This document shows positions 8,442-16,312 of a DNA stretch of 30,442 bases, in pieces. The notes under the pieces are model-generated. The model searched no databases. It was not told where the DNA came from and saw only the letters and a list, made by a program, of their open reading frames with translations. How positions within the stretch are numbered: position 1 is the stretch's first letter; each line of letters begins with the position of its first letter. Position numbers and translations under genes: made by a program. Source of the stretch: SYAN01 sp049459795 (GTDB lineage Bacteria; Actinomycetota; Actinomycetes; Nanopelagicales; Nanopelagicaceae); contig JBMUDS010000012.1 of assembly GCA_049459795.1 (NCBI GenBank), positions 1-30,442 of the forward strand, written 5' to 3'.

Positions 8442-9546
8442 CCGCTGTTGCTTCATCGATTGCAGCAACGAGGGCTGGATCGACTGTCGTCGGAGTCAAC
8501 TTCGCTCTGATCTTCGATTCGATCTCATTGGCGAGATCTGGGTTGTCGACAAGGAACTGACGTGAGTTTTCTTTGCCTTGACCTAATTGATCGCCTTCAT
8601 ATGTATACCAAGCGCCAGATTTCTTCACGATGCCAAGGTCCACACCCATATCGAGAAGCGATCCTTCGCGAGAGATTCCGACGCCGTAGAGGATGTCGAA
8701 CTCTGCTTGTTTGAATGGTGGCGCCATCTTGTTCTTCACGACCTTGACGCGAGTACGGTTTCCAACGGCTTCTTGGCCATCCTTGAGAGTCTCTATGCGA
8801 CGGATATCCATACGAACGGATGCATAGAACTTGAGCGCTTTACCGCCCGTAGTCGTCTCAGGAGAGCCAAAGAAGACGCCGATCTTGTCGCGGAGCTGAT
8901 TGATGAAGATCGCTGTCGTCTTGGAAGAATTGAGTGCGCCGGTGATCTTTCGAAGTGCTTGCGACATCAATCGCGCCTGGAGACCCATATGTGAGTCACC
9001 CATCTCGCCTTCGATCTCAGCACGAGGGACAAGTGCTGCTACTGAGTCAACGACGATGAGATCAAGTGCACCTGATCGCACCAACATGTCCATGATCTCA
9101 AGTGCTTGCTCACCGGTATCTGGCTGGGAGACGAGAAGTGCGTCGATATCGATACCGAGCTTCTTCGCATACTCTGGATCGAATGCATGCTCTGCATCGA
9201 TGAATGCTGCGATGCCGCCCTGCTTCTGAACGTTTGCGATCGCATGCAAGGTCAAAGTCGTCTTACCTGACGATTCTGGTCCGAAGATCTCGATGACACG
9301 TCCGCGTGGTAGACCTCCGATGCCAAGAGCGGCATCGAGGGCGATGGATCCGGTTGGAATGACTTCGACGACTTGATTCGCTCGTTCGCTCATCTTCATC
9401 ACGGAGCCCTTGCCGAATTGGCGCTCAATCTGGGCAAGAGCGGTATCGAGTGCCTTGAGGCGCTCGGGATTCACTGGGGCTTTGTTTGATGCTGCTGGCG
9501 TTACTTCTGGCACGCCTTCACCTGGGCTTTTCGCCTCACGGGGCAT
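8428..9546 (-). CDS. recA: Recombinase RecA
   Basis: The strand-exchange protein and SOS co-protease, 372 residues. Walker A GPESSGKT is at residues 89-96. The Walker B segment is LIVVDSVAAL, the L1/L2-region sequences MGLQARLMSQALRKI and FINQLRDKIGVFFG are present, and the acidic C-terminus ends in ADVEF. No intein interrupts the frame. The ATG is preceded by AGAGG at a good distance. A LexA-type box lies 149 bases upstream, and the leader between them can fold into two small hairpins. It is the first gene of the minus-strand recA-recX-miaB-miaA-dapF-hflX run. Confidence 0.98.
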   Translation of the reverse strand: MPREAKSPGEGVPEVTPAASNKAPVNPERLKALDTALAQIERQFGKGSVMKMSERANQVVEVIPTGSIALDAALGIGGLPRGRVIEIFGPESSGKTTLTLHAIANVQKQGGIAAFIDAEHAFDPEYAKKLGIDIDALLVSQPDTGEQALEIMDMLVRSGALDLIVVDSVAALVPRAEIEGEMGDSHMGLQARLMSQALRKITGALNSSKTTAIFINQLRDKIGVFFGSPETTTGGKALKFYASVRMDIRRIETLKDGQEAVGNRTRVKVVKNKMAPPFKQAEFDILYGVGISREGSLLDMGVDLGIVKKSGAWYTYEGDQLGQGKENSRQFLVDNPDLANEIESKIRAKLTPTTVDPALVAAIDEATADVEF

Positions 9547-9563
9547 GGACTTACCTCTCTTCT

Positions 9564-9599
9564 CCCGATCTCCTCGGGCTCAATGGACCTTTGTGGTCC
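9564..9599 (-). other. Two short hairpins in the recA 5' leader
   Basis: Two perfect inverted repeats lie side by side in the recA leader. CCCGA/TCGGG (9564-9568 and 9574-9578) and GGACC/GGTCC (9585-9589 and 9595-9599) each have a 5-base loop. In the mRNA the hairpin closer to the start carries GAGGAG in its arm and loop and sits just upstream of the purine-rich ribosome site AGAGAGG. Whether they act on translation or stability is unknown. Confidence 0.4.
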
Positions 9600-9694
9600 G
9601 CACGGATCCAGAAGGTACGGAAGACCACCGACGGCGCGAGGAGACCTCACGCGGAAATGTGGAACCGCTCTGGCTGGGCATGAGTAGGGTATCC

Positions 9695-9706
9695 GAACAT
9701 CTGTTC
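9695..9706. promoter_or_regulatory. LexA (SOS) box upstream of recA
   Basis: The sequence GAACATCTGTTC is an exact GAAC-N4-GTTC palindrome, the operator class of LexA in Actinobacteria and Bacillota (DinR/LexA box). It is 149 bases upstream of the recA ATG and 76 bases upstream of the cysD ATG, in the divergent region. A TACCCT hexamer on the minus strand (9686-9691) next to it could be the recA -10 element, which would place the box in or near the promoter spacer. Confidence 0.85.
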
Positions 9707-9727
9707 TAATGCGAGGAGGTGCATGCC

Positions 9728-9790
9728 ATGGGCGAGTCTCCGTCGACAGGCATCCCACTTTTGCCCTACCTAGGATTCCGGCATGCGTAG
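9728..9790 (+). CDS. Possible 20-residue leader ORF overlapping cysD
   Basis: An ATG at 9728 follows a strong GAGGAGGT ribosome site (9713-9720) by seven bases. It opens a 20-codon frame whose TAG (9788-9790) lies just inside cysD, overlapping its ATG (9783) by 8 bases. The peptide has no recognisable domain and no cysteine. The arrangement suggests translational coupling or a small regulatory ORF controlling cysD. The weaker AGGA at 9772 could serve cysD directly, so the small ORF may be chance. Confidence 0.4.
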   Translation: MGESPSTGIPLLPYLGFRHA

Positions 9791-10688
9791 CACGGCAGGG
9801 GTCCTCCGTGAGCTCGAAGACGAATCGATCGAGATCCTTCGCGAGACCGCGGCGACCTTCTCCAATCCGGTCCTTCTCTACTCCATCGGAAAAGACTCCA
9901 CGGTAATCCTTCACCTTGCTCGCAAAGCCTTCTATCCCGCTCCGATCCCCTTTCCACTGCTCCACGTCGATTCCACCTGGAACTTCAAGGAGATGATCAC
10001 TTTCAGGGATGCCGTCGTTGCAAAACATGGACTTCGTTTGATCGCACACATCAATGAAGATGGGCTCCGGGATGGCATCACTCCGTTCAGTCATGGCATC
10101 TCTGAATACATCCGTGTGATGAATACCTTGGCTCTCAAACAAGCACTCGACAAATATGGTTTCGATGCAGCAATCGGTGGCTCGCGGCGAGATGAGGAGC
10201 GCAGTCGCGCGAAAGAGCGAATCTTCAGTGTGCGTGAAGCCGGACACCAATGGGATCCACGGAACCAGCGTCCAGAACTATGGCGTACCTATAACACTCG
10301 CATGACCCAAGGCCAAACGATGCGTGTCTTTCCCATCTCCGACTGGACCGAGCTCGATATCTGGAATTACATCTGGCAAGAGGACATTGAGGTCAATCCG
10401 CTCTACTTCGCAAAAGAACGACCCATGGTTCGACGTGGCCATCAATTGATAATGGTCGATGATGAGCGATATCCAGTCGAACCAGATGAGCGACCAGAGA
10501 TGATGATGGTCAGGTTCAGAACCTTGGGTTGTTATCCACTCACGGCCGGGGTGGAGTCAACAGCGACAACACTTGAGGAAGTTGTCGAGGAGATAACTGG
10601 CGTCAAGTTGAGCGAACGCGCGACCCGACTGATAGATGGCGATAAGGAAGATTCAATGGAGAAGAAGAAACGCGAAGGTTACTTCTAA
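9783..10688 (+). CDS. cysD: Sulfate adenylyltransferase subunit 2 (CysD), without adjacent cysN
   Basis: The PP-loop ATP pyrophosphatase subunit of ATP sulfurylase, which with the GTPase CysN makes adenosine 5'-phosphosulfate. It is a full-length 301-residue protein with the P-loop YSIGKDS at residues 33-39, HVDSTWNFKEM after it, the GGSRRDEERSRAKER segment, an FRTLGCYPLT segment and the typical C-terminal KKREGYF. The YSIGKDS form resembles CysD/NodP of Proteobacteria. cysN normally follows cysD directly, but here the next gene is convergent and unrelated, so the subunit is orphan in this window. It is divergent from recA and shares its control region, including the LexA box. Confidence 0.9.
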   Translation: MRSTAGVLRELEDESIEILRETAATFSNPVLLYSIGKDSTVILHLARKAFYPAPIPFPLLHVDSTWNFKEMITFRDAVVAKHGLRLIAHINEDGLRDGITPFSHGISEYIRVMNTLALKQALDKYGFDAAIGGSRRDEERSRAKERIFSVREAGHQWDPRNQRPELWRTYNTRMTQGQTMRVFPISDWTELDIWNYIWQEDIEVNPLYFAKERPMVRRGHQLIMVDDERYPVEPDERPEMMMVRFRTLGCYPLTAGVESTATTLEEVVEEITGVKLSERATRLIDGDKEDSMEKKKREGYF

Positions 10689-10720
10689 ACCAATCTCACC
10701 GATATCAATCGACGACGGAA

Positions 10721-11326
10721 TCAGTCGAAGATGGGACCAACAGTCCTGGAGCGCTTGATCTCAAAGAACCCTGGGTATGAGGCAACGTTCACCACGCCAT
10801 CCCACAACTTGCCTGCTTCCTCACCCTTGGGCGCCGGCGAGATCACCGGACCAAAGAAGGCGAAGTCACCGAATTTGATCAAAGGCGTTCCGACATCATT
10901 TCCGACCAGCGAGATTCCGCGTTCATGACTTTCGATGATCGATTGATTCCAGCTTTCGTTATCCATCTCAGAGGCAAGTGATTTATCTAATCCGACTTCT
11001 TCGAGAGATTCTTCGAGTAACTGCGTGCCAATCTCCATCTTCTTTAAGTGGATACGAGTTCCGATTGCGGTGTACATCGGCAAGACGTACTCCTGACCAT
11101 GCTTGGTCTTCGCTGCCATGATGACCCGAGTCGTGCGCCATGACCTCGGAAAATTGAGTTTGTACTTCTCATCCGTGGTGTTTCGATTCAGATGCGCGAG
11201 CGAGAAGATATTGAATGTGACGTCGATATCACGGACTTTCTCCACCTCAAGGATCCACCGCGACGTCATCCATGCCCATGGGCAGATCGGGTCGAACCAG
11301 AACTCTGCTGATCTCTTCTCACTCAT
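10721..11326 (-). CDS. DsbA-like thioredoxin-fold protein, mycothiol-dependent nitroreductase (Rv2466c) family, single-cysteine site
   Basis: A cytoplasmic DsbA-family protein of 201 residues; no signal peptide is seen. The N-terminus (EFWFDPICPWAWMTSRW) and the C-terminal GEEAGKLWDG...SYPGFFEIKR match the actinobacterial family that includes Mycobacterium tuberculosis Rv2466c, a mycothiol-dependent reductase. From memory, Rv2466c has CPWC; here the site is CPWA (Cys15, Ala18), so the resolving cysteine is absent. A monothiol mechanism using mycothiol is the likely consequence. The start overlaps the uppS stop by 4 bases (ATGA), so it is coupled to uppS. Confidence 0.85.
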   Translation of the reverse strand: MSEKRSAEFWFDPICPWAWMTSRWILEVEKVRDIDVTFNIFSLAHLNRNTTDEKYKLNFPRSWRTTRVIMAAKTKHGQEYVLPMYTAIGTRIHLKKMEIGTQLLEESLEEVGLDKSLASEMDNESWNQSIIESHERGISLVGNDVGTPLIKFGDFAFFGPVISPAPKGEEAGKLWDGVVNVASYPGFFEIKRSRTVGPIFD

Positions 11327-12084
11327 TCCGCGCCTCCAAATCGTCGTTCACGTTCTGCGTAGATCTCGATCGCTTTCCATAGCGTTCGACGATCCACATC
11401 TGGCCAGAGTACATCCATGAAGACCATCTCTGCATAGGCAGATTGCCACATAAGGAAGTTGCTGGTTCGCTGTTCGCCAGAAGAACGAAGGAAGAGATCT
11501 ACATCATTCATCTTCGGTTCATCAAGATAGCGAGCGAAACTCTTCTCGGTAATGGAATCAGGTTTGATACGTTTCTTGGCGACATCTTCAGCAAACTTCT
11601 TGGCTGCATCGACGATCTCTGCTCGACCTCCGTAATTGATGCACATATTGAGCGTCATCACGTTATTTCGCTTCGTCAGGCGCTCTGCCTCTTCCAGTTC
11701 CTTCACGACGCTGGCCCAAAGTCTCGCTCTCCTGCCGACCCATCGAATCTTGATGCCACGTGCATGCATCTCGTCGCGGCGCTTTCGGATCACTTCACGA
11801 TTGAAACTCATCAAGAATCGGACTTCCTCTGGACTTCTTCGCCAATTCTCAGTGGAGAAAGCGAAGACGCTCATCTCCTGTATTCCGATTTCGAGCGCAC
11901 CTTCCACCACATCGAAGAGCGCGCGCTCTCCAGCCTCATGACCTTTCGTGCGAGCCATCCCTCGTTGCTTCGCCCAACGGCCGTTCCCATCCATCACGAT
12001 CGCCACATGTTTGGGTAGCGCGTCCTTCTTGATCTTCGGCGGTTTTGCCCCGCTCGGATGAGATGTGGGTCTTTCGAACTTCAT
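11323..12084 (-). CDS. uppS: Isoprenyl (polyprenyl) diphosphate synthase, UppS family
   Basis: A cis-prenyltransferase that makes the long-chain polyprenyl diphosphate used as lipid carrier for cell-wall precursors. The product is 253 residues. The family motif HVAIVMDGNGRWAKQRG is at 26-42, with the catalytic Asp32, followed by FAFSTENW and near the end SSGEQRTSNFLMWQSAYAE, the second substrate-binding motif. The open frame extends to 12159 inside recO, but ATG 12084 (MKFERPTSHPSGAK) matches the usual N-terminus, has GAGAG four bases upstream, and lies 20 bases after the recO stop. Confidence 0.95.
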   Translation of the reverse strand: MKFERPTSHPSGAKPPKIKKDALPKHVAIVMDGNGRWAKQRGMARTKGHEAGERALFDVVEGALEIGIQEMSVFAFSTENWRRSPEEVRFLMSFNREVIRKRRDEMHARGIKIRWVGRRARLWASVVKELEEAERLTKRNNVMTLNMCINYGGRAEIVDAAKKFAEDVAKKRIKPDSITEKSFARYLDEPKMNDVDLFLRSSGEQRTSNFLMWQSAYAEMVFMDVLWPDVDRRTLWKAIEIYAERERRFGGAE

Positions 12085-12104
12085 ATCGCTCTCTGTATCA
12101 CTCT

Positions 12105-12839
12105 CTACATCGCTCGTTCCACGAAAGGAAGCGATCTTAATCCTTTCTCTATATGCCATTGAAGGTAGGCCGCGACCAAACCCGATGCCTCGCGGCGATT
12201 CTTAAGTTCACTCTCGATCGCACGTTCCCACCTACCGCTTAAGAGGTCACCCATCAATTCCAGCGTCTTGGGATCTGGAGTTGCAGAGGCGGAGGGCTTG
12301 CACTGCGAACAGACTGCGCCACCACCAACGAGCGAAAAGAAGCGATGTGGTCCGGTTGCGTTACAGATCGAGCAATCATGCGTCGATGGCGCGAAACCCG
12401 CGACAGCGAGCGAGCGCAAGAGATATGCATCGAGTATCAAGAGCGCGTCGTAACTCTCATGTGCCAAAGATTTCAAGGCACCTGCGACGAGATTGAAATG
12501 TTGCTTGACTGGCTCTCGCTCATTCGCAGTGAAACGCTCCGCCGCTTCCACGATCGCATGTGCAACCGTCCATTTCTGATAATCGTGAGAGATCGCATCA
12601 CCGTAATTCTCGATGCTCTCGACTTGAGTGATCACATCAAGGCTCTTGCCGACATAAAGTTGGGCATCGACATGGCTTGCAATCTCAAGCCTTGCGCCGA
12701 ACTTTGACTTAGTTCGCCTCACACCCTTTGCGACTGCACGGAAACGACCATGGTCCCGTGAGAGCAAAGTGATGATCCGATCGGCTTCGCCCAATTTATG
12801 GGTCCGAAGAACGATCGCTTGATCACGATAGAGGGCCAC
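12105..12839 (-). CDS. recO: DNA repair protein RecO
   Basis: RecO helps load RecA in gap repair. The protein is 244 residues with an N-terminal OB-fold (YRDQAIVLRTHKLGEADRII), a helical domain and a zinc-finger-like element with cysteines 156, 159, 177 and 180 (CSIC and CSQC). Order leuA-recO-uppS is common in Actinobacteria. The start lies 51 bases after the leuA stop. Confidence 0.95.
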   Translation of the reverse strand: MALYRDQAIVLRTHKLGEADRIITLLSRDHGRFRAVAKGVRRTKSKFGARLEIASHVDAQLYVGKSLDVITQVESIENYGDAISHDYQKWTVAHAIVEAAERFTANEREPVKQHFNLVAGALKSLAHESYDALLILDAYLLRSLAVAGFAPSTHDCSICNATGPHRFFSLVGGGAVCSQCKPSASATPDPKTLELMGDLLSGRWERAIESELKNRREASGLVAAYLQWHIEKGLRSLPFVERAM

Positions 12840-12890
12840 CGCGTAAGCGTAGTTCGCGCCCTCGCTAACTACGGGTAACCGAAGAGTCGA

Positions 12891-14642
12891 CTATCGAAGC
12901 GCGCGATTTGCTGCCGAGATGATCGCTTTGAGGGAAGCGGTCGTGGTGCTTGGATCGATACCGACTCCCCAATAGACCGATCGCTTCTCAGTGCCCTCAT
13001 GACGAGTGGTGATCTCACACTCAAGGTATGAGGCTGCCTTCGCATCACCACCTGCGGACATCGCATGCTCGTAATAGTCCAGGACTTGTACCTGCACTCC
13101 AGACCGTGCAAGTGCATCACAGAAAGCAGAGATCGGACCATTGCCGACTCCATCGATCTCGCGTCGTTCACCGTTATCAAGGATCGAAGCGGAGAGCTGT
13201 ACATCTTTATCCATCTCGGATCGCTCCGACATGCCTAAGAGTTTGAAGCGACCCCACGGCGAGACTTCCTTGGTCAATTCGGCTGGGAGATACTCGTCGA
13301 CGAAGATCTGCCACATCTGGTCGGCGAGGACTTCACCACCTTCAGTATCTGTCTTCGCTTGGATCACCTGACTGAATTCAATCTGTAGACGTCGTGGCAG
13401 GTCAAGATGATGCTCGCTCTTCATGAGGTAGGCGACGCCACCTTTACCCGACTGACTGTTGACTCGAATTACCGCTTCGTAGCTCCTGCCGATGTCCTTC
13501 GGATCGATCGGTAGATAAGGAACTGCCCAAGGGAATTGCTGGAGAGGTGTGTTCGCTTCCTTGGCATCGCGCTCTAGATGCTCGAGACCTTTCTTAATTG
13601 CATCTTGATGCGAGCCCGAGAAAGCAGTGAAGACGAGATCTCCCCCATAAGGATGTCGCTCTGGTACGCGAAGTTGATTCGCATATTCGACTGTCCTTCG
13701 AATCGCAGGGATATCAGAGAAATCGATCTTTGGATCGATGCCGTGACTCAAAAGATTGAGACCAAGGGTGACTAAGCAGACATTGCCCGTTCGCTCGCCG
13801 TTGCCAAAGAGTGTTCCTTCGATGCGATCTGCGCCTGCAAGATAACCAAGTTCTGCTGCAGCGACCGCGGTTCCCCGATCGTTGTGGGGGTGAAGGCTTA
13901 AGACGATCGAATCGCGGCGATTGAGATTCCGATGCATCCACTCGATGGAATCGGCGTAGACATTGGGCATCGCCATCTCGACGGTTGCAGGGAGATTGAT
14001 GATGGTCTTCCATGATGGAGTCGGTTGGAAGATATCGGTGACCGCATCACAGACTTCCAACGCATACTCGACCTCGGTACCGGTGTAGGACTCTGGGGAG
14101 TACTCGAAGAAGACCGTGGTTCCCTTGACACTATCGACTTTGCTGAGGCAGTAACTAGCTGCATCGGTCGCGACCTTCTTTATGCCATCTTTGTCGAGTC
14201 CGAAGACGACGCGACGTTGTAAGACTGAGGTCGAGTTATAGAGGTGGACCACGGCCTGCTTCGCACCAAGAATCGACTCGAATGTCCGATCGATCAGATT
14301 CTCACGGGCTTGTGTCAATACCTGGATCACCACATCATCAGGTATCAGATCCTCTTCAATGATCTTCCTGACGAAATCGAAGTCAGTCTGACTCGCAGAA
14401 GGGAAACCTACTTCTATCTCCTTGTAACCCATCTTGACGAGAAGATTGAACATTGCGAGTTTTCTCGACCAATCCATCGGATCGATCAATGCTTGATTGC
14501 CATCTCGGAGGTCGACAGAGCACCATTGCGGCGCTTCTGTTATCGACTTGGTGGGCCAGGTTCGATCCTTGAGGTCCACTGGCACGAATGACGAATATCG
14601 GGATACTGGCATCGAGCTCGGGTTCTGGTTCGGGAAGGACAT
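12891..14642 (-). CDS. leuA: 2-Isopropylmalate synthase
   Basis: The first committed enzyme of leucine synthesis: acetyl-CoA plus 2-oxoisovalerate gives 2-isopropylmalate. It has 583 residues, the length of the long actinobacterial type. The catalytic barrel begins with DLRDGNQAL at 44-52, and the metal-binding HPHND is at 251-255. A C-terminal allosteric domain (about 430-580) that senses leucine is present. The frame is open to a TTG at 14651, but ATG 14642 has AGAGGA nine bases upstream and is preferred. A leucine-rich small ORF and a strong hairpin precede the gene and may control it. Confidence 0.96.
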   Translation of the reverse strand: MSFPNQNPSSMPVSRYSSFVPVDLKDRTWPTKSITEAPQWCSVDLRDGNQALIDPMDWSRKLAMFNLLVKMGYKEIEVGFPSASQTDFDFVRKIIEEDLIPDDVVIQVLTQARENLIDRTFESILGAKQAVVHLYNSTSVLQRRVVFGLDKDGIKKVATDAASYCLSKVDSVKGTTVFFEYSPESYTGTEVEYALEVCDAVTDIFQPTPSWKTIINLPATVEMAMPNVYADSIEWMHRNLNRRDSIVLSLHPHNDRGTAVAAAELGYLAGADRIEGTLFGNGERTGNVCLVTLGLNLLSHGIDPKIDFSDIPAIRRTVEYANQLRVPERHPYGGDLVFTAFSGSHQDAIKKGLEHLERDAKEANTPLQQFPWAVPYLPIDPKDIGRSYEAVIRVNSQSGKGGVAYLMKSEHHLDLPRRLQIEFSQVIQAKTDTEGGEVLADQMWQIFVDEYLPAELTKEVSPWGRFKLLGMSERSEMDKDVQLSASILDNGERREIDGVGNGPISAFCDALARSGVQVQVLDYYEHAMSAGGDAKAASYLECEITTRHEGTEKRSVYWGVGIDPSTTTASLKAIISAANRALR

Positions 14643-14768
14643 CTCTTTCAATTCCTCTTCATCTCACTAATTTCAACTCACTTGTTTAAGACTTATCATG
14701 ATGATTCATGTGATCGATTCGAGTCACGTGGCACTTCAAAACTTTAGATGCCGTTATCGCTCTCTACC

Positions 14769-14805
14769 CCGCGACGAGGGAACCGGCTATTTGGCCCCGT
14801 CGCGG
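14769..14805 (-). other. GC-rich hairpin between the leucine-rich ORF and leuA
   Basis: CCGCGACG (14769-14776) pairs perfectly with CGTCGCGG (14798-14805). An A bulge and three further G-C pairs extend the stem inward to a 14-base loop that carries the stop codon of the small ORF. No T-run follows on either strand, so it is not a canonical intrinsic terminator. It may be an attenuator element or a 3'-end structure of the glnA2 transcript. The rest of 14643-14768 holds a weaker imperfect hairpin near 14703-14730 and the leuA ribosome site. Confidence 0.5.
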
Positions 14806-14906
14806 CTGATAAGCAGGAGTGCGCCTAGGAGAACGCCAAGGAGTGGGAGCAAGAGTGCGCTAGAGATGAGGCGAGTGGTCGAGACAGATGACCGAGCGCT
14901 TTGCAT
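14787..14906 (-). CDS. Leucine-rich small ORF upstream of leuA (leader peptide or small membrane protein)
   Basis: A 39-codon ORF starting at ATG 14906, 28 bases after the glnA2 stop and 144 bases before leuA. It encodes an N-terminal polar part, then a hydrophobic stretch with 11 leucines among about 22 residues (ALLLPLLGVLLGALLLI core) and a charged tail. Codons for leucine include CTC, CTT, CTG, TTG and CTA. The TAG falls in the loop of a strong hairpin (14769-14805). Two readings are possible: a leucine-sensing leader peptide for leuA, or a single-span membrane miniprotein. No clear Shine-Dalgarno site precedes the ATG; a GTG six codons upstream is an alternative start. Confidence 0.45.
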   Translation of the reverse strand: MQSARSSVSTTRLISSALLLPLLGVLLGALLLISRDGAK

Positions 14907-14934
14907 GCCCAGAGCATAGTTCACGAAGGCTGCT

Positions 14935-16290
14935 CTAGAGAACTGGCAGATACCGATCCAATTCGTACGCGGTGACTTGGCGGCGATATTCCTGCCATTC
15001 GGAGCGCTTGTTCCGCAAGACATATTCGAAGACTGACTCCCCCAGCACTTCGCGAACCAATTCGCTCTCTTCCATCTTCGCGATCGCTTCGCTTAGGCTC
15101 GAAGGCAATCTCGCCGCATCCGAAGCCAATTCCTGCGCCGGATCGAGGGTCAAACCCGACTCGATTCCCTTTAGGCCGGCAGCGATGATGACGGCGAATG
15201 CGAGGTAAGGATTGCAGGCGCTATCCGGTGAGCGGACTTCTATACGAGTCGATACTTCCTTCTTCGGCTTGTACATCGGTATTCGAATCAGAGCCGACTT
15301 GGAGTGCGCACCCCAGGAAGCGAGAGATGGTGCTTCGTCACCGCCATGAAGTCGCTTATATGAATTGACCCACTGGTTCGTGATGGCGGTGAACTCCGGT
15401 GCGTACTTCAAGACGCCAGCGATGAAGGACCTTCCGACTTTCGACAATTGATATTCGGCACCTGCTTCATAGAAGGCGTTCTTCTCTTCATTCTTTTCAT
15501 CATCCTTATCGACTTTGAAGAGAGAGAAATGAGTGTGCATCCCTGACCCGGCGTATTCAGTGAAAGGTTTCGGCATGAAGGATGCGTGGAATCCTTGATC
15601 CAGCGCTACCTCCTTGACCACATGACGGAAGGTCATGATGTTGTCCGCGGTCGAAAGCGCATCGGCGTAACGCAAGTCGATCTCTTGCTGACCAGGCGCT
15701 CCTTCATGATGCGAGAACTCGACAGAGACTCCCATCGCTTCCAACATTGTGATCGCTTGCCTTCTAAAGTCATTTCCTACCGCGCTCGGCGTATGGTCGA
15801 AGTAACCACCTTGATCGACAGGTATCGGTAGGTGACCGGCAATCGGTTGCGACTTGAAGAGGAAGAACTCGATCTCTGGATGGGTGTAACAGGTATATCC
15901 CATCTTCGCGGCCTTCTCGAGAGTACGACGAAGCACATTGCGCGGATCAGAAGGTGCAGGAGTGCCGTCGGGAAGTGCAATGTCACAGAACATTCGGGCA
16001 GCTCCTGGATTCTCGGTGCGCCAAGGCAGGACCGAGAAGGTCGCGGGATCAGGCTTTGCCAACATATCCGACTCACTCAGGCGCGCGAATCCCTCGATAG
16101 ATGAACCATCGAAACCGATTCCTTCTTCGAAGGCGGTCTCTAATTCAGCAGGAGCGATGGCGACCGACTTAAGAAAGCCAAGGACATCGGTGAACCAGAG
16201 TCGAACGAAACGGATGTTGCGCTCTTCGAGAGTTCGAAGGACGAAATCTCTTTGGCGTGCGAGGTCGGAATCGGGCTGCGAGGAAGTCAT
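14935..16290 (-). CDS. glnA2: GlnA2-type glutamine synthetase family protein (possible gamma-glutamylpolyamine synthetase)
   Basis: A class I glutamine synthetase-fold ligase of 451 residues. The sequence closely follows actinobacterial GlnA2: RDFVLRTLEERNIRFVRLW at the start, GIGFDGSSIEGFARLSESD, EFSHHEGAPGQQEIDLRYAD, MHTHFSLF, NQWVNSYKRLHGG and a C-terminal LRNKRSEWQEYR. GlnA2 of Streptomyces has been described as a gamma-glutamylpolyamine synthetase rather than a true glutamine synthetase; that assignment is transferred knowledge, not shown here. Its position next to an amine/aldehyde catabolic island fits that role, but co-transcription with that island is not evident. Two GTAAC direct half-sites lie 23-38 bases upstream of the ATG. 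Confidence 0.85.
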   Translation of the reverse strand: MTSSQPDSDLARQRDFVLRTLEERNIRFVRLWFTDVLGFLKSVAIAPAELETAFEEGIGFDGSSIEGFARLSESDMLAKPDPATFSVLPWRTENPGAARMFCDIALPDGTPAPSDPRNVLRRTLEKAAKMGYTCYTHPEIEFFLFKSQPIAGHLPIPVDQGGYFDHTPSAVGNDFRRQAITMLEAMGVSVEFSHHEGAPGQQEIDLRYADALSTADNIMTFRHVVKEVALDQGFHASFMPKPFTEYAGSGMHTHFSLFKVDKDDEKNEEKNAFYEAGAEYQLSKVGRSFIAGVLKYAPEFTAITNQWVNSYKRLHGGDEAPSLASWGAHSKSALIRIPMYKPKKEVSTRIEVRSPDSACNPYLAFAVIIAAGLKGIESGLTLDPAQELASDAARLPSSLSEAIAKMEESELVREVLGESVFEYVLRNKRSEWQEYRRQVTAYELDRYLPVL

Positions 16291-16312
16291 GTCCGCAGTC
16301 TTGCAAAGCTCT

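Noticed and set aside
8428..9546. Intein in RecA, which occurs in some actinobacteria
   Set aside because: The protein is 372 residues with all motifs at normal spacing; there is no insertion.
9501..10250. Long minus-strand open frame of about 249 codons antisense to cysD
   Set aside because: It covers the recA leader and the first half of cysD in the opposite strand, has no recognisable domain and no ribosome site; cysD is clearly the real gene.
14769..14805. Intrinsic terminator after glnA2
   Set aside because: The stem is strong, but no T-run follows on the minus strand, so I list it as a hairpin of unknown role rather than a terminator.
14787..15023. 78-codon version of the leucine-rich ORF beginning inside glnA2
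   Set aside because: The first half is an out-of-frame reading of the glnA2 3' end; only the part from 14906 (or GTG 14924) has any support.
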